DNA of 64,000 nt from Tamarix chinensis (taxonomy: Eukaryota > Streptophyta > Magnoliopsida > Caryophyllales > Tamaricaceae): positions 49,730,218-49,794,217 of the forward strand of contig CM060181.1 of assembly GCA_030549775.1 (NCBI GenBank), given 5' to 3'. This document shows positions 58,245 through 64,000 of this stretch, piece by piece. Under the pieces are notes generated by a model. The model ran no database searches and had not been told where the DNA came from. It saw only the letters and a list, made by a program, of their open reading frames with translations. The number at the start of each line of letters is the position of its first letter. The first letter of the stretch is position 1. The position numbers and the translations under genes were made by a program.

Positions 58245-59019
58245 TCAATCATCCTCGCCACTTTCATCACTAAAGTAACTAGCTTTCTTCACTTTCTTAC
58301 CTTTCCCTTTCACTACATTGCCGCTGCCGCCGCTAACACAGCCACCCAGTTCTCGATCCCTCATCAACAACCTCTCATCGGCACCATTATCCACCACCGA
58401 AGCCCAGTTATCATCTTCAAATACCTCCCCACCATCCAAATCTTTCTCCCCATCCTCCGCCTCCACTTCCTTCCCCCCTCTTAATTCCACCTCCCTCTCT
58501 CCTCTCTTTCTTTGGCACCGGTCGATCCCTAGGCCCCAACTGATTCTTCGGACACTCATAGCTCAAATGCCCACTTTCCCCACACTCATAGCACCTACTC
58601 TTATCCTTATAGACCCTGCGCCGTATGAATTCAGAAGCGCGGCCGTTATCTGTTGCAATCGAAGCAGTTAGGGTTCGGCCGTTGAGGATTTTTCCGTTCA
58701 TTTGGCGAGCGGCGGAAACGGCGTCATCGCGTGAGACGAAGAGGACGAAGGCGACGCCACGGCTACGCCGGGTGTTCCGGTCCTTGAGAACTGTGACGCG
58801 GGCTACTTTGCCGAACGTGGAGAAGATTGTGAAAAGATCGGAATTCGTGAGGCTGTAATCTAGGTTGCTGATGTACACTGTAGATTTGGATGGGGCTAGG
58901 CCACCGCTTCCGCTGCGCTTGGAGGAGACGATAGGGTGAGAGGAAGTGGTGGATGAGGGGGTCGAGTAGCGGTAGTAGAAGGTATCGTCTTCGTCGCTGT
59001 CGCTACCGTTTCGAGCCAT
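58245..59019 (-). CDS. U11/U12-31K (SNRNP31 homologue): U11/U12 snRNP 31 kDa protein, with apparent 1-nt frameshift
   Basis: This minor-spliceosome protein, which in plants acts in the U11/U12 di-snRNP to promote U12-intron splicing in the nucleus, is intronless here. From the ATG at 59019 there is an acidic/Ser-rich start ([20 protein letters not shown]), an RRM at residues about 46-121 with RNP2 VYISNL (48-53) and RNP1 RGVAFVLF (87-94), then a CCHC knuckle (C143, C146, H151, C156) and [18 protein letters not shown]. In this frame translation then becomes Gly/Trp-rich and stops at 58417 (200 aa). The adjacent frame carries the family's known tail: [16 protein letters not shown] and [14 protein letters not shown] to TGA at 58245. 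The 775-nt span is 258 codons plus one base, so one extra nucleotide in the purine tract about 58489-58515 explains it. The family is about 260 aa. An in-frame TGA five codons before the ATG supports the start. Confidence 0.9.
58489..58515 (-). other. Frameshift zone in U11/U12-31K
   Basis: On the coding strand this is an AAAGAAAGAGAGGAGAGAGG purine tract. Before it frame 1 reads PVPKKER; after it the conserved tail is in frame +1. Slippage in the GA-rich run, or an assembly error, would produce this. Confidence 0.85.
58901..58927. repeat. 27-bp direct repeat, coding copy
   Basis: CCACCGCTTCCGCTGCGC... encodes codons about 32-40 (SSKRSGSGG) of the 31K protein. An identical 27-mer lies at 59108-59134, upstream of the ATG. 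Confidence 0.9.
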
Positions 59020-59107
59020 TTTTGTCCGGCTTGGTCACGACTGGTAGGAGTACTCTCTAAAACTCCATTTTCGTTTTCGGTTTCGGCTTGGATGAAAGGG
59101 TCGAGAA

Positions 59108-59134
59108 CCACCGCTTCCGCTGCGCTTGGAGGAG
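59108..59134. repeat. 27-bp direct repeat, upstream copy
   Basis: Exact copy of 58901-58927, 207 bp away and in the same frame, but separated from the gene's ATG by an in-frame TGA. Confidence 0.9.
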
Positions 59135-60447
59135 GTGCTAGCCTTTTCTTTTTCGTTTTCGGGTTTTTGATTTCTCCGAAATTACGTTGATGCGGGAAAC
59201 AAAAAAGTTGCAGGTAGGGGATAGATTGGTCGAGCTCAAAGTCGTGGCAGTAAATATTACTGTATATCTTTTAATTTTCATTTACTTTTAATGAATATAA
59301 AGATAATACTATGGGTTTGTGTTTTCGGCTAATTTTTGTTGATGAGATTCAAAAGAATAATAATAATAATATAAAAATATAAAAATATTTTAATATATTT
59401 TATTATTCTTATTTGAGATATCATTTTATTTTATTTTTACTTATCTAATTTGATTTAATTTGACCTAAAAATATAATGAAAAGAACAAATTTGTACTCAT
59501 TTTGTTCATAAATATAAGTTGCTTTAAGAATTATGTTTTGCTTACAAAAATAAGTTATTCTATATTTTCAATATAAATTTTGATTTTATTATTATTAGTA
59601 GTAGTAGTATGGGGAGGCAGATAACAAAAAAAATTGATGTTCGAAGAGTGGTAGAGAAGGGATCTGAGTTTCCCGGGGGTGATGTATATAGAACCATAGA
59701 ATGAGTTATAAGGAGAATTAATTGTTGTGGCGCTGAACTACAGAAATAGAGCAAAACAAAGCCGGGAGGAATTGTTCAAAATGGCGAACACAAGCTTGGC
59801 CAAAGGTTGAGGCATTCAAAAGTGAGCCAGGGCGATGGAGAAGTAGAGATGATGAGTGGTGACAAAAAAAAGGAGATCAAGGAATGATTTCGAACATCTT
59901 TAATTTTTATGACTTAATTTTTTTATATGTAAATAGAGACATGCAAAAACTAAAATAGAAACTAAAAAAAAAATATTACTATAACGTTCTACTTTCTAAA
60001 AAGTCTGATTTGTCAAAATTATCCATTTGATTTGTGAAATTTAGTATTTAATTACATCGAAGTTGTTATATTTATTTAGTGAATCGAAGGATTTTAAAGG
60101 ACAAAAGTAAGAATATGTTTTTGTAAAGTGACGAGAAAAATAAAAGAGAGAGAGAGAAGAGTAAAAATAAAAAAGTTATAATATGGTTTCATATGTCCAA
60201 AATAAGTATAAGACTTTATATATATAGTAGTAAAATGAGTAAAAAATAGGAAGGAAAAAATATTGTATGATCAAGGATAAAAATATTGCCTCACTTTATA
60301 GAGAGAGTCGGCCTAAAAGAAATGTATGGGCTAAAACCTTGAGATCAAAACCTATAGCCAACTAAAGCCCATTCGAGAGTTCTTTGGGGACAATTTTGAG
60401 TTAATGTTCAAGGGTCTAGCGGTTTTAGTTAAGCAAAATCATATATT
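59135..60447. promoter_or_regulatory. Upstream region of gene 3, AT-rich intergenic
   Basis: Probably contains the 5' UTR and promoter of the 31K gene near 59040-59300. Beyond that no gene is seen. Simple repeats: AGT/ATT run at 59585-59611 and GA run at 60146-60158. Confidence 0.4.
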
Positions 60448-60876
60448 ATTTTTGTAACATTTTTAATATTTACTGCTGGAAAATTTTATTTTATTAAAAT
60501 AATTAGCGGAAGCGGAATAATAAAACTGTGAATTCTGGGGATATTACAACCACACTTTGTACCAGACCGGATTACTCCTACCGTTCTAGTACCAAGTGCT
60601 AAGGCTAAAAGAGAAAAATACAGCTTACGAGAAACTCAAACATATTTAAATTAGAGTAGCGTAGTAATCCATTTATAAGAATAAAATCCACTAGTAGTGG
60701 TTACAAAACAATGATTACATTGAAACCAGGAATTTAAAAGAGAAAGAGTACAATCCCTACGACTTTTTGGATAGTTCCTTACGCTCTTTCCCAATAGCCC
60801 ATTTGAATAGCACCTGAAAATGATCTGCAAGGGACACTGCCCATTGAATAGGCATAGGCCCCACAAATGGAACCCT

Positions 60877-60894
60877 TCAGTACTATGGTACTGA
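60877..60894 (-). promoter_or_regulatory. Conserved GTAC stem-loop (LTR 5 copy)
   Basis: TCAGTAC, tatg, GTACTGA: a perfect 7-bp stem with a 4-nt loop. Confidence 0.65.
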
Positions 60895-61127
60895 GTAACC
60901 CTTTAAAATATACTTAATAGCAGGTCCGCAATGCAACACATGATACAACACTACATATATACATAATGAAAGGTGCATACATAATATTCACTTTCATACA
61001 TTCACATACTTAACAAGTCAATCAAATATTAATAGGTCATAATGAACAATCGATACTTTTAGGACCTTAAGCCATTTTCATCATTATCAATTATCTCGGA
61101 TTATAAATATCCATGTGAATACGGGAA

Positions 61128-61505
61128 TCCCACTATTATAGTTGGTGGACTAGAAATCATGCAAGACAAAACGCTCCTAGCCACTATTATTTGTTGGTGG
61201 ACTGATCTGGCCCTGCCTCACATGGTGTTCCACTATATGTGATTAGTATTTTTCCATAATTTATTTACAACTAAATCAAAGTTATTGAGCTCCAGACCCT
61301 CACTATTATAACCGGTGGATCGGAATACAAATATACACCATCCAAGGCAACACGCACCTAGGCCACTATTATATCCGGTGGATTAGTACTCATAAACATC
61401 ATCCAAGGCAAAAAGCTCCTAGGCCACTATTATATCCGGTGGATCGGTACTCATAAACATCATCCAGGGCAAAACACTCCTGGGCCACTATTATATTCGG
61501 TGGAT
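61128..61505 (-). repeat. Clusters of CCAC...GTGG units (LTR 5)
   Basis: At least six units (for example CCACTATTATATCCGGTGG at about 61362, 61424 and 61486). The last three sit in about 62-bp tandem repeats with 'catcca(a/g)ggcaaaa...ctcct(a/g)gg' stems. Confidence 0.88.
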
Positions 61506-62147
61506 CGGTACTCATAATATAATTCAACAGGGCCTGGCTCATTATTCTTTCAGGTTCACGCATAGTATTTTCCCTTTTTAATCATTACAACAATTCCATT
61601 TATTTGCCTCGATAGGAAGATTAAGATCTCGGGACACAAAGGTACACCGGTCGCACTAGTACATATAAGCTACCTAGTACCCTTCAACTATCAACCCAAG
61701 GATGCAAAGGTACCCAGGTCGTACGGGTGCATAAAGCTAACTCAGTACCTTACCGATAAGGACACCTAATCCATAAGTATGCATACCCCCTAAATAGGTC
61801 CGTAGAGGTAGATAGAGTAAGGTATAGGGCCTGATTGGGGCACAAAGACACACCAGTAAATACTAGAATAATCGTGAGCTAAACCACATCTTTAGGGTAG
61901 CAACCCCTAAAGAGTCATCATTCCCGATCTCGAGGTCTTTCACTTTAAGTATTAGTGTATTAATTAAGGTGATCGTAAAAAGCACAACAATCATATACTT
62001 ATTCACTTTTAATCGTTCTGATATCGTTAGATATTTCTTATTCAAATGGTTATCCAAGGTAACACAGAGGAATCATTAAGGCCATCATAATATCATCCAA
62101 TTCCAATTTAGAATTCGTCCTCGTGATACTTACTAATTGTCAAATAC

Positions 62148-62684
62148 TAGGGGTGTGCAAAACCGGATATCCGTATCCATTCGGATATTTTTTCGGATAT
62201 CCGCTCCGCATTTTTTTAGACCGGATATCCGGGATGCGGATATCCGAAAAATATAGACCGGATATAGACCGGATTCGGATATATCCAATATCCATATGAA
62301 AATACTATTTTATCAATTTTAATAACTTTTGCTATAATATTTTTAAAAATTAGGATCATATATCAATTAATATTCATATCTATATTCATATAAATATCTT
62401 ATTTTATCTAAAAGAAGTATTAAAATATTATTATAAATATTTAAAATATAAAAATAAATAAAATTTTAAAACTTAAAACTATAAAAACATAATAATATGG
62501 TGTATTATTGAAATAATCAACAAAATATCGGATATTTTTTCGGATCGGATAATCCAAAAAAAACCGGATATTCGAATGTCGGATATCCTTTTAGAATAAA
62601 ACCGGTTCGGATATCCGAAATATCGGATCGGATTTTTAAATATCGGATCGGATTTTCGGATCCCGGATTTTTTGCACAGCCCTA
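62148..62684. mobile_element. hAT-type MITE 3, 537 bp, TSD TCAAATAC
   Basis: Perfect 8-bp target duplications TCAAATAC (62140-62147 and 62685-62692). Inverted ends TAGGGGTGTGCAAAA and TAGGGCTGTGCAAAAAA. Both subterminal regions contain many CGGATATCCG, ACCGGATAT and ATCGGAT motifs, separated by an AT-rich centre. No transposase. It interrupts LTR 5, so it is younger than that LTR. Confidence 0.93.
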
Positions 62685-62769
62685 TCAAATACTCTTATCT
62701 TGCTATTCAGTGTTACTTGAGTCATATTACGAAATTTCGTTATCACAACAACATGTTAGATACAAATTA

Positions 62770-63930
62770 CTCATCTACCCCTTACTTAAATAATTGCTAA
62801 GTCATCCCTTCTTTACTTAACAAATTACCATATTACCCTCCTTGTTGCATAATTACCAAATTATCCCTTACTCGATTTAGGTTACTAAGTTATCTCCCAT
62901 ACTTATTAGGTCGCCGACTACCCTTCATAATTGTTACACTTAACATATTTTCCATTTAGTTGGTTAGATTACCAATTTGCCCTTCTCATTTATTATAATT
63001 AAAAAATTACCCTTTAGTTGGTCAAATTACCAAATTACCCTTCTTCATTATCATAATTACCAAATTATCCTTTAGTTGGTTAAATTACCAAATTACCCTT
63101 CTTCATTATCATAATTACCATTTTACCCTTTAATTAGTTAAATTACCAAATTACCCTTCTCCATTATTACAATTACCAAACTACCCTTTAATTGTTTAAA
63201 TTACCAAATTACCCTTTAGTTGGTTAAATTACCAAATTGCCCTTCTCTATTATCATAATTACCAAATTACCCTTCTCCATTATCAAAATTACCAAGTTAC
63301 CCTTTTGTTGGTTAAATTACCAAATTGCCCTTCTCCATTATTATAATTAACAAACTACCCTTTAATTGTTTAAATTACCCAATTTACCCTTCTCCTTTAT
63401 TATAATTACCATTTTATCATTCTACATTATTATAATTATCATTTTACCCCTCACCATTATTATAATTATCATTTTCCCCTTTTATTTGCAAATTACCATT
63501 TTATCCTTTTACTTACAAAATTTTCATTTTTCCCTTCACTTCCATCATCACCATAACACCCTTAATTTTTTAAAATTACCATTTTGCCCTTTATCCTCAA
63601 AATTACTATATTATCCCTTTTACTTACAATTTACCATTTTACCCTTCTCCTCCAAAATTACCATAATACCCTTTTAATTACAAATTACCATTTTATCCTT
63701 TACTTACAAAATTATCATTTTACCCCTTTACTTCCAAAGTTACCATGATACCCTTTTACTTCCAAATTACCATTTTACCTTGCCTCCAAAATTTCCATTT
63801 TACCCCTTTCTTCCAAAATTACCATTCTACCCTTTACTCACAAAGTTACCATTTTACCCCTTACTTACAAATTACCATTTTATCCTTCTCACTTGCAAAT
63901 TACCATTTCTCCCCTTATTATACCACTTAT
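62770..63930 (-). repeat. Diverged minisatellite, 'AATTACCAAATTACCCTT' type
   Basis: About 1.1 kb of short units (about 18 bp, with higher-order about 36-60 bp blocks) alternating 'aaattaccaaattaccctt' and 'ttaccattttaccctt' phrases, including 'tagttggttaaattacc' blocks at 63013-63330. ORFs at 63366-63954 are repeats of Pro/Phe/Leu/Ile and not genes. A low-copy version of the phrase lies at 42370-42850 in LTR 3. Confidence 0.9.
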
Positions 63931-64000
63931 AATAAATTATCATCACTACATTAATATTAATATTAATACCCTATTTTCATCATCCAACTCCACAACTATT

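Larger units (their letters stand above)
60453..64000 (-). mobile_element. LTR 5, large-LTR family, runs off right edge
   Basis: The minus-strand 3' end is at 60453 (plus strand TGTAACATTTTTAATATTTAC). The near-end block 'ctttgtaccagac..' and 'agtaccaagtgctaaggc' follows at 60555-60612. The GTAC stem-loop is at 60877-60894, and clusters of CCACTATTATATCCGGTGG units at 61128-61505. MITE 3 interrupts it at 62148-62684, and a long ACC/CTT minisatellite lies at 62770-63930. The 5' end is outside the window, so solo or full-length status is unknown. Confidence 0.82.

Overview
The window is nuclear DNA of a flowering plant, probably a eudicot with a repeat-rich genome. The evidence is GT-AG introns, a minor-spliceosome protein of plant type, a Cassandra retroelement carrying 5S rRNA sequence, and dense nested retrotransposons. 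Only three host genes are supported. They lie in two islands (about 28.3-30.1 kb and 54.6-59.0 kb); everything else I can interpret is transposon-derived or simple-sequence DNA.

Layout. 1-4.65 kb: a decayed LINE on the minus strand. 4.65-18.5 kb: AT-rich debris holding old LTR pieces, LINE fragments, a gypsy-type ORF relic, and a clean copia-like solo LTR (16608-17340, TSD GTAAC) inside a LINE. 18.5-25 kb: a plus-strand LINE split by a 5.07 kb solo LTR. 26.8-27.7 kb: a LINE tail. 28.36-30.07 kb: gene 1 (minus, 3 coding exons, 340 aa, conserved-looking but unrecognised). 30.7-38.1 kb: a solo LTR (TSD CCATC) with another solo LTR (TSD ATTCG) nested in it. 39.8-52.2 kb: a solo LTR (TSD ATTAT) on the minus strand, split by a non-autonomous chromovirus-like element (PBS, PPT and 4.36 kb 3' LTR) joined to a complete Cassandra TRIM; a 254-bp direct duplication flanks the composite. 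52.2-53.8 kb: a gag relic split by a hAT-type MITE. 54.1-54.4 kb: a second MITE. 54.69-57.15 kb: gene 2 (plus, 8 exons, 212 aa, probably plastid-targeted). 58.25-59.02 kb: gene 3, U11/U12-31K (minus), with an apparent 1-nt frameshift. 60.45 kb to the right edge: another LTR of the same large family, carrying a third MITE and a long minisatellite.

The main theme is one large-LTR family (roughly 3.7-5.6 kb; ends TGTAATACCCC / GGGGTGTTACA) present at least six times, mostly as solo LTRs. Its copies share an unusual architecture: clustered CCACCGGCTATAATAGTGG-type inverted-repeat units separated by variable stems, and a separate TCAGTAC/GTACTGA stem-loop closer to the LTR 3' end. These two structures are the most interesting unexplained signals here. 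The long pyrimidine-rich and trinucleotide ORFs in these LTRs are not genes.

All coordinates were read by eye from the sequence. No alignment, folding or database search was run, so family names rest on motif recognition.
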